Source of the DNA: Gemmobacter sp.
GTDB lineage: Bacteria; Pseudomonadota; Alphaproteobacteria; Rhodobacterales; Rhodobacteraceae
Length of the DNA: 64,000 nt
Reading direction: 5' to 3'
NCBI RefSeq assembly: GCF_034676705.1
Contig: NZ_JAUCBS010000013.1
Span: 322,501-386,500, forward strand
The notes under the pieces are model-generated. The model was not told the DNA's origin, did not search any database, and worked only from the letters and a program-made list of their open reading frames with translations. The position numbers and the translations under genes were made by a program. Of this stretch, positions 50,186 to 59,211 are shown one piece after another; position 1 is the stretch's first letter, and every line of letters begins with the position of its first letter.

Positions 50186-51094
50186 TTGGATAGCTGGGAC
50201 GAGGTGCGCACCGCGTGGCAGGTCGCGCGGCTGGGCACGGTATCGGGCGCGGCAGAGGTTCTGGGCGTCCACCATGCAACGGTGATCCGCCATATCGACG
50301 CGCTGGAAAAACGCTTGGGCGCCAAGCTGTTCCAGCGCCATTCCCGCGGCTATACCCCGACCGAGGCGGGGCGCGACCTGCTGAAGGTGGCGGAATCCGC
50401 CGCCGACCAGTTCGGGCAGCTGGCCGGCCGGATCCGGGGACAGGGCGCCGAGGTGGCTGGGGATCTGGTGGTTACCTCGATCGTCGGGATGTCAAGTCTT
50501 CTTGTGCCCGTGCTGGCCAGCTTTCAGGCCCGCCATCCGCAGGTGAACGTGCGCTTCCTGACCGACTCGCGCGTGTTCCGCCTGGAATATGGCGAGGCGC
50601 ATGTGGCGATTCGCGCGGGCGCCGTGCCCGAGGATCCCGACAACGTGGTGCAATCCTTTGGCGGGATGGAGGCGGCGCTTTACGCCTCGCGCGGGTATGC
50701 CGAGGCGCATGGCCTGCCGCAGGGCCCCGAAGGCTTTGCCCGCCACCGCTTTGTCGGGGCCGAGGGCGACAATATCCGCGCGCCGTTCCATCGCTGGATG
50801 GCGCAGCATGTCAGCCCGGAAAGCGTGACCTTTCGCGGCACAGAATCCGCCGCATTGCTGGCGGCGATCCGGTCCGGCATGGGCATCGGCTTTCTGTCGC
50901 CGCATGATGCGGCGCTGGCGGGCGATCTGGTGCAGGTCATGCCGTCGCGGCCGGAATGGGCCGCGCCGCTGTGGCTGGTCACCCATGTGGATTTGCACCG
51001 CACGCCCAAGGTTCAGGCCTTTCTGACCCATCTCAAGGCCGAGGCGCGCGACTGGAAGGGGGCCGGTCCATCCGTTCTGGCCACCACGGCATGA
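50186..51094 (+). CDS. LysR-family transcriptional regulator
   Basis: 302 residues from a TTG start (50186), preceded by a G-rich GGGGGCAG; no ATG gives a complete HTH. The HTH AWQVARLGTVSGAAEVLGVHHATVIRHIDALEKRLGAKLFQRHSRGYTPTEAG is intact, and the effector domain follows from residue ~90. It overlaps the EamA permease gene by 4 nt and probably regulates it. The effector is unknown. It diverges from deoD. Confidence 0.88.
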   Translation: MDSWDEVRTAWQVARLGTVSGAAEVLGVHHATVIRHIDALEKRLGAKLFQRHSRGYTPTEAGRDLLKVAESAADQFGQLAGRIRGQGAEVAGDLVVTSIVGMSSLLVPVLASFQARHPQVNVRFLTDSRVFRLEYGEAHVAIRAGAVPEDPDNVVQSFGGMEAALYASRGYAEAHGLPQGPEGFARHRFVGAEGDNIRAPFHRWMAQHVSPESVTFRGTESAALLAAIRSGMGIGFLSPHDAALAGDLVQVMPSRPEWAAPLWLVTHVDLHRTPKVQAFLTHLKAEARDWKGAGPSVLATTA

Positions 51095-52023
51095 GGTCGC
51101 TTGCCCCCCATGTGCAGGGCCATCTGGCGATGCTGAGCTTTTCGGCGCTGGTGGCGGGGTCGTTCAGCCTGGGGTCGCGGGTGGCCAACCAGATCGACCC
51201 GGTGGCGCTGACCCAGGCGCGGTTCCTGCTGGCGACGGTGGGCATGGGGGCCATCGCGGCGCTGGGGCCGGGGTTCCGGACGGTGCATTTCCGTGCGCCG
51301 TGGCGATGGGCGCTGCTGGGAGGTATCTACGCCATCTACTTCGTCCTGATGCTGGAAGGGTTGAAGACCGCCAGTTCCGTGGCCACCGCCGCCGTCTTTA
51401 CCCTGTCGCCGGTGCTGTCGGCCGGTTTTGGCTGGCTGCTGCTGCGCCAGATCACCACGCCGCGCATGGTGCTGGCGATTGCGGTGGGGGCGGCGGGCGC
51501 GCTGTGGGTGATCTTTCGGGCCGATCTGGCTGCGTTCCTGCGGTTCGAGGTCGGGCGCGGTGAAGCGATCTATTTCATTGGCTGCATCTTTCACGCGGCC
51601 CTGCCGGCCGCCATGCGCCTGACCAACCGGGGCGAACCCCAGTTGGTCGCCACCACGCTGCTGCTGGCCGGCGGGTTCGTGGCCTTGCTGCCCTGGGGGA
51701 TCGGTCCGGTGCTGGCCACCGACTGGGCCGCGCTGTCGCCGCTGGTCTGGGCGACGCTGGCCTATCTGGCGCTGATCGCATCAGGGGCGACGGCGTTCCT
51801 GCTGGCCTGGGCCAGCCACCGGCTGCCGGGGGCCAAGGTCATGGCCTATACCTATCTGGTGCCCACCTGGGTGATCGGATGGGAACTGGCGCTGGGGGGC
51901 AGCCCGCCGCCGGCGCTGGTGCTGGTTGGCATCGGGCTGACCGTGCTGGCGCTGGTCCTGCTGCTGAAGGACGAAACGGTCAGTCCAGCGCGGCGCGGAA
52001 CAGGCCAGCCGGGGACGGGGTAA
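51091..52023 (+). CDS. EamA/DMT-superfamily permease
   Basis: 310 residues with ten hydrophobic helices in two EamA repeats (first around LSFSALVAGSFSLGSRVANQI, second from GEAIYFIGCIFHAALPAAMRL). Drug/metabolite transporters of this type export small metabolites or amino acids across the inner membrane. Coupled to the upstream LysR gene by an ATGA overlap, an arrangement common for regulator-exporter pairs. Its last 44 bp overlap the convergent map gene. Confidence 0.88.
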   Translation: MRSLAPHVQGHLAMLSFSALVAGSFSLGSRVANQIDPVALTQARFLLATVGMGAIAALGPGFRTVHFRAPWRWALLGGIYAIYFVLMLEGLKTASSVATAAVFTLSPVLSAGFGWLLLRQITTPRMVLAIAVGAAGALWVIFRADLAAFLRFEVGRGEAIYFIGCIFHAALPAAMRLTNRGEPQLVATTLLLAGGFVALLPWGIGPVLATDWAALSPLVWATLAYLALIASGATAFLLAWASHRLPGAKVMAYTYLVPTWVIGWELALGGSPPPALVLVGIGLTVLALVLLLKDETVSPARRGTGQPGTG

Positions 52024-52813
52024 AGATCTCGACTCCGTTCTCGGTCACGCCGACCGAATGTTCGTATTGCGCCGACAGCGACTTGTCGCGTGTCACCGCG
52101 GTCCAGCCATCGGCCAGTTCCTTGGTTTCCGGCCGGCCCAGGTTCACCATCGGTTCGATGGTGAAGAACATGCCGGGCACCAGAACCGGCCCGGTGCCCG
52201 GGCGGCCGTAATGCAGCACGTTCGGCGGTGCGTGGAACACCCGGCCCAGGCCATGGCCGCAGAAATCGCGCACCACGCTCATCCGGTGAGCCTCGACATG
52301 GGCCTGGATCGCGTGGCCGATATCGCCGAATGTATTGCCGGGCTTGACCGCCGCAATCCCCTTCATCAGCCCGTCATGGGTGACTTCCATCAGCCGCCGC
52401 GCCTTCAGCGGGGCCTTGCCGGCGGCATACATGCGGCTGCTGTCGCCGAACCAGCCATCGACGATCACGGTCACGTCGATGTTCAGGATATCGCCATCGC
52501 CCAGCACCTTGGCGCTGGGGACGCCATGACAGACCACATGGTTGATCGAGATGCAGGAGGCATGGCGATACGGTTCGCGGCCTGGCGGGGTATAGCCGAT
52601 GGTCGCGCTGACCGCGCCCTTGGCCGTCACCCGGTCGGCGATGAAGGCATCCAGCGATTCGGTGGTGACGCCCGGCTGCACCAGCGGCCCGACCTCGTCC
52701 AGAATTTCGGCGGCGATCCGCCCCGCCTCGCGCATGCCGGCGAAGTCGGGTTCGTCGTAAATGCGGATCCCGTCGCGCGTGACGCGGCCGCGCTTGTCAT
52801 CCATCTCTAGCAT
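51980..52813 (-). CDS. map: Methionine aminopeptidase, type I
   Basis: 277 residues. The pita-bread fold metal ligands are in order: Asp in ILNIDVTVIVDGWFGDSSRMY (two Asp, near 122-135), His in RDFCGHGLGRVFHAPPNVLHYG (near 195), Glu in MFFTIEPMVNLG (near 230) and Glu in AQYEHSVGVTENG (near 260). It removes the initiator Met from nascent proteins. I chose the start at 52813 (AGGAA close upstream); an ATG three codons later at 52804 is the alternative. It shares a 44-bp convergent overlap with the EamA gene. Confidence 0.95.
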   Translation of the reverse strand: MLEMDDKRGRVTRDGIRIYDEPDFAGMREAGRIAAEILDEVGPLVQPGVTTESLDAFIADRVTAKGAVSATIGYTPPGREPYRHASCISINHVVCHGVPSAKVLGDGDILNIDVTVIVDGWFGDSSRMYAAGKAPLKARRLMEVTHDGLMKGIAAVKPGNTFGDIGHAIQAHVEAHRMSVVRDFCGHGLGRVFHAPPNVLHYGRPGTGPVLVPGMFFTIEPMVNLGRPETKELADGWTAVTRDKSLSAQYEHSVGVTENGVEIFTPSPAGLFRAALD

Positions 52814-53022
52814 CCATTCCTGTCGATGGGCCCTAGATAGTCCGCTTTGCCCCAGTTGGCCAGACCCGAGGGCCGTTCCCGGAACGCGCACGGACTGTCT
52901 TCGCACGCCAGACGTGCGCGGTCTCAATTGTGGTCAATTCGGGATAGAAATGTGGCAAGATCTGGGCTAAGAATATGGCAATATTGTGTTCAAGCCCAAA
53001 CCCGCGACCAGGAGTTGCCCCA

Positions 53023-53808
53023 ATGAATGTCACGGCACAATTTCTGCCGCAGCCACAGTTTTGGCCGGAATCGGCGCCCCGGTTCCTGAATTTCCGCAGT
53101 CTGGCCGGGTTGGTGGGCGATGGCGGGCGGCGCATCCGCACCGGGCGGCTGTTCCGGTCGGGCGATTTCCACCAGCTGGATGATGCAGGGGCGGAAACGC
53201 TGCGCCTGCTGGGTCTGAACGCGGTCTGCGACCTGCGCAGCGCGGGCGAACAGCAGCGTCATCCGTCGCTGCTGCCGGGTGTGGGCATTCCGCTGGCGAT
53301 GGACGCACCCGAGGCGGACCCGTCTTCGGCCACGCGGGTGGTGGGCGACCCGTCTGCCACGCCGCAGGATGTGCGCGCCGCCATGTTCGAGGTGTATTCC
53401 GGCATGCCCAGCCGTTTGACCGATGCGCTGCGCGCGGTGTTCGATGCGGCCTTGACCAGCCGGGGCGGGTTGCTGGTGCAATGCGCCATCGGCAAGGACC
53501 GCACCGGGGTGGCTGTGGCACTGCTGCTGGCGGTGCTTGGCGTGCCGCGCGATGTGATCCTGGCGGATTACGTCGCCAGCAATCGCGCCCGTGATGCGAT
53601 CTTTGATGCGATGGCCGCCCGCAACCCGGGCCGCGCCCCGCCGCCGGCCGCCATGCTGGATCCGCTGCTGGCCGCCGATCCCGATTATCTGCGCGCCTTC
53701 TGGGCCCGGCTGGACGTGGATTACGGTGGCGAAGGCGGCTATCTGGCCGGCGGGCTTGGCTTTGGCGCCGACGCGGTCGAGGATCTGCGCGGCCGCTGGC
53801 TGATCTGA
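53023..53808 (+). CDS. Tyrosine-protein phosphatase (Y_phosphatase3 family)
   Basis: 261 residues. N-terminal NFRSLAGLVGDGGRRIRTGRLFRSGDFHQLDDAG is the family start (dual-specificity, LipA/IphP type). The phosphatase loop C-x5-R is LLVQCAIGKDRTGVAVALLLA near residue 162, with the usual His before the Cys changed to Gln. Members dephosphorylate phosphotyrosine or phosphoinositides; some are secreted but no signal peptide is seen here. GGAG stands nine bases before the ATG. The 209-bp upstream gap is AT-rich with two TGGCAA repeats 23 nt apart. Confidence 0.88.
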   Translation: MNVTAQFLPQPQFWPESAPRFLNFRSLAGLVGDGGRRIRTGRLFRSGDFHQLDDAGAETLRLLGLNAVCDLRSAGEQQRHPSLLPGVGIPLAMDAPEADPSSATRVVGDPSATPQDVRAAMFEVYSGMPSRLTDALRAVFDAALTSRGGLLVQCAIGKDRTGVAVALLLAVLGVPRDVILADYVASNRARDAIFDAMAARNPGRAPPPAAMLDPLLAADPDYLRAFWARLDVDYGGEGGYLAGGLGFGADAVEDLRGRWLI

Positions 53809-53821
53809 CCGCAGAACCGGG

Positions 53822-55348
53822 TCAGCCCTTGGGGCTGGCCCCCGCCTGCCAGACCAGCCGGGGCCGGGCGGCATGGGCCGCGATCCAGTCCAGCGTCTGC
53901 TCGAACGGCATCGGCCGGGCAATGCCGAAACCCTGCACATGGCCGCAGCCCAGTTGCGCCAGCAGCGCATGTTCGCCGCGCGTTTCCACCCCTTCGGCCA
54001 GCGTATCCAGCCCCAGTTGCTCGGCCATCGACAGGATGGCGGCAACGGTGCGCTGCTGGTCGCGGTCTTCGTCGATGCGGCTGACGAAGGATCGGTCGAT
54101 CTTCAGCCGATGCGCGGCAAACCGGCGGATGTTGACGATGGAGGTATGGCCGGTGCCGAAATCGTCCAGGTCGATCCGGCACCCCAGCCGCGCCAGTGCC
54201 GAGATGTTGCGCACCGCCACATCGGCATCGCCGGTGGTGATCACGGTTTCCAGCACCTCGACCGACAGGCGATCGGGCGTCAGGTCGAAACGGTCGAGTT
54301 CCCATTTCAGCTTGTCGGCAAGCCTGGGGTTGCGCAATTCGTCGTTCGAGAAGTTGACGCCCACCGTCGGCACCCGCACCCCCGCCTTGTCCCAGCGCGA
54401 CAGCGCGACGAAGGCGTTGAACAGCATCACCTCTGACAGGCGTTCCGACAGGCCGGAGTCGGCAATGCCCGGCAGGAAATCGGCCGGCGGGACGATGCCG
54501 CGTTCCGGGTGGTGCCAGCGGGCCAGCGCCTCGAACCCGGTCAGATCGCCGGTATCGGCAGATACCTGCGGCTGGAACCAGGCGCGGATCTGGCCTTCGT
54601 CCAGCGCCGTCTCCAGCTCTGCCCGGCGGGCGTCGCGGTCGGCGCGTTTGCGCGCCATGCCGGGCGCATAGGCGCGCAGCGCGCCGGGGCCGTTGCGCAG
54701 CGCCTCGTCCGCGGCGACCTGCGCGGCATCCAGCACCGCCGCGGCCGAGGGGCGGGGCAGGCGCGCGCCCAGGCAGAAGCCGGCGGAACAGGTCAGCAAC
54801 AGGCGCCGGCCGCTGATCGCCACCGGCTCGGACGCGGCGGCTTGCAGGCGGGCGGTGATCTGGACCATGGTTTCCAGATCCAGCCGCCGGGCGGGCGCCA
54901 GGGCGACGGCATAGCCCCCGCCCTCCAGCGGCAGCACCGCATCGCCAGCGCGCAACGCCCCGGCAATGCGTTCGCCGATGCGGCGGATCACCTCGGACTG
55001 TGTGGCGCGGCCGTGGCGGTCCAGCAGGGTGGCGGTATCGTCGAATTGCAGCACGATGCAGCCGGTGCCCAGGCCATCCGCATCGCCCTCCAGCAGGAAA
55101 CGATCCAGGTCATCCAGGAACCGGGGCCGCGTCGTGCTGCCCCCCGGGGCACCCAGCGCATGGCGCGGCATCACGGCACTGGCCGCCACAGCCAGCAGCG
55201 ACAGCGCCAGCACGCCTGCCACCAGCCCGCGTTCGCCCCCCAGCCAATAGGCGCAGAGCGACAGCAGCGGCCCGGCCAGGATCAGCCCCGGGCCAAAGCG
55301 CATCAGGGTTGGCAGGCGGCGGATCTGGTTGGGCAGGTGGCGTGGCAT
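53822..55348 (-). CDS. EAL-domain cyclic-di-GMP phosphodiesterase with degenerate GGDEF and two membrane helices
   Basis: 508 residues. Two N-terminal membrane segments (about 17-35 and 42-60), then a GGDEF-like domain (75-230) whose signature reads EGGGY (142-146), so cyclase activity is unlikely. The EAL domain (245-495) is intact: GFEALARWHHPERG (E273), VNFSNDELRNP, LDDFGTGHTSI (near 393), LKIDRSFVSRI and EGVET, all metal- or substrate-binding residues. It should hydrolyse cyclic di-GMP at the inner membrane, with the GGDEF half possibly a GTP sensor. Start 55348 has GGAAAG upstream. Confidence 0.92.
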   Translation of the reverse strand: MPRHLPNQIRRLPTLMRFGPGLILAGPLLSLCAYWLGGERGLVAGVLALSLLAVAASAVMPRHALGAPGGSTTRPRFLDDLDRFLLEGDADGLGTGCIVLQFDDTATLLDRHGRATQSEVIRRIGERIAGALRAGDAVLPLEGGGYAVALAPARRLDLETMVQITARLQAAASEPVAISGRRLLLTCSAGFCLGARLPRPSAAAVLDAAQVAADEALRNGPGALRAYAPGMARKRADRDARRAELETALDEGQIRAWFQPQVSADTGDLTGFEALARWHHPERGIVPPADFLPGIADSGLSERLSEVMLFNAFVALSRWDKAGVRVPTVGVNFSNDELRNPRLADKLKWELDRFDLTPDRLSVEVLETVITTGDADVAVRNISALARLGCRIDLDDFGTGHTSIVNIRRFAAHRLKIDRSFVSRIDEDRDQQRTVAAILSMAEQLGLDTLAEGVETRGEHALLAQLGCGHVQGFGIARPMPFEQTLDWIAAHAARPRLVWQAGASPKG

Positions 55349-55414
55349 GGCGGCTTTCCGTCGGTGCCGGACCATCCGGCAGGGGCAGACTAGCGCCACA
55401 TGCTGACCAGATCC

Positions 55415-56299
55415 TTAAAGCCCAACCCGCAGTTGCGGAGGATTTTCGCCAGTTTCAGCCGGTTTCGCCGCGCCCGCGCCCCGCATCAGGCCCAGAAAGT
55501 CGAACAGCGCGGGGTCGGGCAGGTGCGAGGGGCGGGTGTTCATCAGCGCGCGGAACATGATGTTGCGCCGCCCCGGGGTGCGGCGTTCCCATTCGTCCAG
55601 CATCCCCTTGACCTGCATGCGCTGCAACCCGTCCTGCGAACCGCAAAGATCGCAGGGAATCACCGGATAGTTCATCGCGCGGGAAAAGCGGTCGCAATCG
55701 GCCTCGGCCACAAAGGCCAGCGGCCGGTAGACGAACAGGTCGCCTTCCTCGTTCACCAGCTTGGGGGGCATGGTCGCCAGCCGGCCGCCATGGAACAGGT
55801 TCATGAAGAAGGTTTCCAGAATGTCGTCGCGGTGATGGCCAAGGACGACGGCGGAACAGCCTTCCTCGCGCGCGATGCGATACAGATTCCCGCGCCGCAA
55901 CCGTGAACACAGCGCGCAATAGGTGCGGCCCTGCGGCACCTTGTCGACGACGATGGAATAGGTGTCCTGATATTCGATGCGGTGCGGCACGCCCATGCGG
56001 GTCAGGAACTCCGGCAGCACCGTGGCCGGAAAGCCCGGCTGCCCCTGATCCAGATTGCAGGCCAGCAGGTCCACCGGCAGCAGGCCGCGCCATTTCAGTT
56101 CGTGCAGGATGGCCAGCATCGTGTAGCTGTCCTTGCCACCCGACAGGCAGACCAGCCAGCGCGCGCCGGGTTCGACCATGCCATAGGTCTCGATCGCGGA
56201 ACGCACCTCCTGCACCAGCCGCTTGCGCAGCTTGCGGAATTCGGTCGATTTCGGCGCCCCGTGGAACAGGGGATGGATGTCGTCGGCTTCGTCCAGCAT
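55415..56299 (-). CDS. ttcA: tRNA 2-thiocytidine biosynthesis protein TtcA
   Basis: 294 residues. The ATP pyrophosphatase PP-loop is LSGGKDSYTML (53-58); the Fe-S cysteines C128-x2-C131 (TYCALCSR) and C216-x2-C219 (IPCDLCGSQ) and the LGHHRDDILETFFMNLF segment are typical. TtcA thiolates cytidine 32 of certain tRNAs using a 4Fe-4S cluster. Start 56299 chosen because the upstream 28 codons are repeat-derived and lack similarity to the family. A hairpin element separates it from ghrA upstream. Confidence 0.95.
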   Translation of the reverse strand: MLDEADDIHPLFHGAPKSTEFRKLRKRLVQEVRSAIETYGMVEPGARWLVCLSGGKDSYTMLAILHELKWRGLLPVDLLACNLDQGQPGFPATVLPEFLTRMGVPHRIEYQDTYSIVVDKVPQGRTYCALCSRLRRGNLYRIAREEGCSAVVLGHHRDDILETFFMNLFHGGRLATMPPKLVNEEGDLFVYRPLAFVAEADCDRFSRAMNYPVIPCDLCGSQDGLQRMQVKGMLDEWERRTPGRRNIMFRALMNTRPSHLPDPALFDFLGLMRGAGAAKPAETGENPPQLRVGL

Positions 56300-56375
56300 C
56301 GGGGCCTCGCGCAGGGAACGGGGGCTGGTATGCCAGAAAGCGCCGGTGCGGGAAAGCCGTTCCCTGCCATTCACC

Positions 56376-56422
56376 TTCCCCAAATACCCCCGCCGGAGGC
56401 ACGCCGCGCGGAACGCGCGGCG
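56376..56422. repeat. Intergenic CCAAATACCCCC element with hairpin (copy E)
   Basis: TTCCCCAAATACCCCCGCCG precedes a 9-bp stem, CGCCGCGCG at 56402-56410 pairing with CGCGCGGCG at 56414-56422 with a GAA loop. It lies between ghrA and ttcA, both on the minus strand; probable ghrA terminator. Confidence 0.6.
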
Positions 56423-56480
56423 CCTGGCCCAAAGCCTTGGTCCGCGCCCCGGCGCGGGTCAAGGGTGCGGGAGCGCGCGG

Positions 56481-57410
56481 TCAGTAACCCCGCGCGCGGT
56501 CGACCAGATACAGCAGCGGCTCGCCCGCCTCGGACCGGCGGATGTTTTCGGCCACCACACGGCTGGCCGAAGGGGCGCGGGTTTCGGCGGCGATATGCGG
56601 GGTCACCGTCACGCCGGGATGCGCCCAGAACGGGTGGTCCTGCGGCAAGGGTTCCACGCGGAACACGTCCAGCGTGGCATGGCCCAGCTGCCCGCTGTCC
56701 AGCGCGGCCAGCAGCGCCGCATCGTCGATCACCGTCCCTCGCCCGGGGTTCAGGACGACGGCGCCGCGCGGCAGCAGCGCCAGGCGGGCGGCATCCAGCA
56801 GGTTCGCCGTTTCGGGCGTCGCCGGCAGCAGGGTGACCACGATCTGGCCGCAGGCCAGCGCCTGGGCCAGCCCGTCATCCCCGGACAGGCAGCGCAGGCC
56901 AGGCACCTGCCGCGGGCTGCGCGACCAGCCGGTGACGGGAAAGCCAAGCGCCGCCAGTGCCTGTCCGCAGGCGCGGCCCAACTCGCCCATGCCCAGGATG
57001 GTGACGGGGCGTTCAGCGGCAAGCGGCGGCGGCAGCGCGTCCCAGCGGTGGCCGGGGTTCACGATATGGCGGTCCATCCCCAGATGGTGGCGCAGCACAT
57101 GGCCCGCCACCCATTCCACCATGCCCGCGGTCAGCGCCGGATCGACCATCCGGCACAGCGGCTGGGTCAGCGTCTGGTTCCCGACGATCTTTTCCACCCC
57201 GGCCCACAGGCTCAGCACCGCCTTGCAGCGGGTATAGGGGGTAAAGTCCACCAGATCGCCGCCCGGCGCAAAGACGATGTAATCGGCCTGTTCCGGTGCG
57301 CAGTCGGTGACCAGCCGCGCGGCCAGCCCGGCCTCGGCCATCGCGGCGCGCAGATGCGGCTCGTAGGTGGGCCAGCGGGCGGCGCCGGCCGCGAACAGGA
57401 CGGTCAGCAT
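56481..57410 (-). CDS. ghrA: Glyoxylate/hydroxypyruvate reductase A, D-2-hydroxyacid dehydrogenase family
   Basis: 309 residues. The NAD(P)-binding TILGMGELGRACGQALAALGFPVTGWSRSPR is near 138-168, LNPGRGTVIDDAALLAALDSGQLGHATLDVFRVEPLPQDHPFWAHPGVTVTPHIAA (near 223-278) supplies the conserved Arg, Glu and His of the catalytic site. Reduces glyoxylate and hydroxypyruvate with NADPH. It is 3 nt downstream of the thiE-like gene, cotranscribed on the minus strand. Confidence 0.92.
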   Translation of the reverse strand: MLTVLFAAGAARWPTYEPHLRAAMAEAGLAARLVTDCAPEQADYIVFAPGGDLVDFTPYTRCKAVLSLWAGVEKIVGNQTLTQPLCRMVDPALTAGMVEWVAGHVLRHHLGMDRHIVNPGHRWDALPPPLAAERPVTILGMGELGRACGQALAALGFPVTGWSRSPRQVPGLRCLSGDDGLAQALACGQIVVTLLPATPETANLLDAARLALLPRGAVVLNPGRGTVIDDAALLAALDSGQLGHATLDVFRVEPLPQDHPFWAHPGVTVTPHIAAETRAPSASRVVAENIRRSEAGEPLLYLVDRARGY

Positions 57411-57413
57411 GGA

Positions 57414-58037
57414 TCAGCCCATCGCCTTGACCAGCGCGCGCAGGGCGGCGGCCGGGTCATCGTGGCGCCAGATCTCCTCATCCCCAAAGGCGAAGAAATC
57501 GGTCAGCGGCGTCAGCTCTGCCACCCGTTCCACCGTCAGCGCGCCTTCGGCGACCACCGGAACCTCGATCATCTCGGACCACCACTGGAACAGTTCGGCC
57601 CCGGCTACCGTGCCATCCCCCAGCGCCGTCACGCCCACCGGCCCGAACGCGACATAATCCGCCCCCGCCTCGGCCGCGTTGATGCCTTCGTGGCGGGTGG
57701 TGCCGCAAAAGGCGCCGATGATGGCATCCTGCCCCAGATCCTTGCGAACCTTGCGCACCAGGCGGGCGCCGTCGGTCAGATGCACGCCGTCCAGCCCCAG
57801 CCGCTCGACCAGCTGGACATGCCGTTCGATCACCAGCGCCACATCGCGGGAATGGGCCACTTCGCGCAGGGCATCGGCGGCGCGGGCCACGCGGTCTTCG
57901 TCGCGGCTGGCCAGCGACAGGCGCAGGCAGGCGACCTCGGCCGCGTCCAGCACCCCGGCAAGGCGGGCGGGGAACAGGTCCAGGTCAAATTCGGGCGGGG
58001 TGACAAGGTAGATCTGCGGGCGTTCGGTATCGGCCAT
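57414..58037 (-). CDS. Thiamine-phosphate-synthase-like protein (ThiE/TenI fold)
   Basis: 207 residues of a TIM barrel resembling ThiE/TenI: IYLVTPPEFDLDLFPARLAGVLDAAEVACLRLSL at the start and AAEAGADYVAFGPV near 126. Key ThiE features differ: the pyrimidine/pyrophosphate loop usually read as HLGQ is GVHLTDG, the GVSxH motif is FCGTTRHEG, and the PTxTK loop is missing. It may not be a true thiamine phosphate synthase; TenI-type tautomerase or another role is possible. No thi genes are close. It precedes ghrA by 3 nt. Confidence 0.72.
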   Translation of the reverse strand: MADTERPQIYLVTPPEFDLDLFPARLAGVLDAAEVACLRLSLASRDEDRVARAADALREVAHSRDVALVIERHVQLVERLGLDGVHLTDGARLVRKVRKDLGQDAIIGAFCGTTRHEGINAAEAGADYVAFGPVGVTALGDGTVAGAELFQWWSEMIEVPVVAEGALTVERVAELTPLTDFFAFGDEEIWRHDDPAAALRALVKAMG

Positions 58038-58089
58038 GGGACGGTCCTTTGGCGGTTTCGCGCCCTATAGCGCGGCTGGGGCGGCTTGG

Positions 58090-58419
58090 CTACCGCGGTG
58101 GCAGGGTGGCGACATGGGCCAGCGCCATGGCAAGCAGGGTCTGGCGGGCGGTATCGGACGCGGCGCCTTCGGCCGACAGCACGACGAAATCGGGCATTGG
58201 CCGGCGGGTGACGTTCATCACCGAGGTGCCAGGCAGCGCCAGCGCCCTGGCCTGGCCGGCGCGGCCGATGCGGTAGAACCCGCCCAGCGGCATCAGCCCG
58301 CAGGCCATGTGGCCGCCGACCATGAAGGCCACCCCGCCGAACATGCGCTGTTCGCGCAGGTCGCGGCAGGCGGCCAGATCGTCGCGCATCAGGGCCAGCA
58401 GGCCGGGATCGACGGGCAT
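58090..58419 (-). CDS. TfoX/Sxy N-terminal-domain protein
   Basis: 109 residues. The TfoX_N pattern REQRMFGGVAFMVGGHMACGLMPLGGFYRIG (near 24-54) is clear. TfoX activates competence genes in gamma-proteobacteria, but short single-domain versions in alphaproteobacteria have no proven role. Cytosolic. Divergent from the trmJ-type gene, 74 nt apart. Confidence 0.83.
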   Translation of the reverse strand: MPVDPGLLALMRDDLAACRDLREQRMFGGVAFMVGGHMACGLMPLGGFYRIGRAGQARALALPGTSVMNVTRRPMPDFVVLSAEGAASDTARQTLLAMALAHVATLPPR

Positions 58420-58493
58420 TCGTGCCTCTCATGCCTTGCGTGCGGGGTGGTCCCAGCCTATCACCCGCGCCAGTTCCTGCCAGAGGAAACCCG

Positions 58494-59207
58494 ATGACCC
58501 AGCCCCTGATGATCCTTGTGCGCCCCCAGATGGGCGAGAACATCGGCGCCGCCGCGCGTGCGATGCTGAACTTCGGGCTGGAGGGGATGCGCATTGTCGA
58601 CCCCCGCGATGGCTGGCCGAACCCCAGGGCGGTGGCCATGGCCTCGGGCGCGGGGCGGTTGCTGGACCGGGCAGGGCTGTTCGCCGATCTGCCCGGCGCA
58701 CTGGCCGATTGCCACTATGTCTTTGCCACCACGGCGCGTCCGCGCGAGCTGACCAAGCCCGTGGTGACGCCCGAGGAGGCGATGGCCCAGACCCGCGCCC
58801 TGATCGCGGCGGGCAAGAAGGTGGGGATCCTGTTCGGGCCCGAACGCACCGGGCTGGAAAATGACGAGGTGGCGCAGGCCAATGCGATTGTCACGGTGCC
58901 GGTGAACCCCGAGTTCCCCTCGCTCAACCTCGCGCAATGCGTGCTGCTGACCGCCTATGAATGGCGCCGCCAGACCGATGGGGCGATTCCGGTGCCCGAG
59001 GTGGATCTGGCCACCGGGGTGGAACGTCAGCACCTGGGCGACCATTACGAGGATGTGCTGGACCGCGCCGGATTCTTCTTTCCCGAAACCAAGGCCGCGA
59101 ACATGAAGCTGAACCTGCGCAGCATGTGGGCGCGGTTGCCGCTGACCCGGGCGGATGTGCAGATGCTGCATGGCATGCTGCGGCAGATCATCCGGCGGCT
59201 GGGGTAG
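58494..59207 (+). CDS. trmJ: SpoU-family tRNA/rRNA 2'-O-methyltransferase (TrmJ-like)
   Basis: 237 residues. The SPOUT-fold motifs are visible: motif 1 VRPQMGENIGAAARAMLNFGLEGMRIVDPR at residues 9-38, motif 2 GILFGPERTGLENDEVAQANAIVTVPVNPEFPSLNLAQCVLLTAYEW near 115-161. It fits TrmJ, which methylates the ribose of tRNA position 32, using S-adenosylmethionine; the exact target is inferred. GAGGAAAC precedes the ATG at 58494. A long in-frame upstream extension has no family similarity. Confidence 0.9.
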   Translation: MTQPLMILVRPQMGENIGAAARAMLNFGLEGMRIVDPRDGWPNPRAVAMASGAGRLLDRAGLFADLPGALADCHYVFATTARPRELTKPVVTPEEAMAQTRALIAAGKKVGILFGPERTGLENDEVAQANAIVTVPVNPEFPSLNLAQCVLLTAYEWRRQTDGAIPVPEVDLATGVERQHLGDHYEDVLDRAGFFFPETKAANMKLNLRSMWARLPLTRADVQMLHGMLRQIIRRLG

Positions 59208-59211
59208 CGCG

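Noticed and set aside
52924..52985. Direct repeats TCAATT (10 nt apart) and TGGCAA (23 nt apart) before the tyrosine phosphatase
   Set aside because: Short, imperfect and without a known regulator motif; kept only as a remark in the gene entry.
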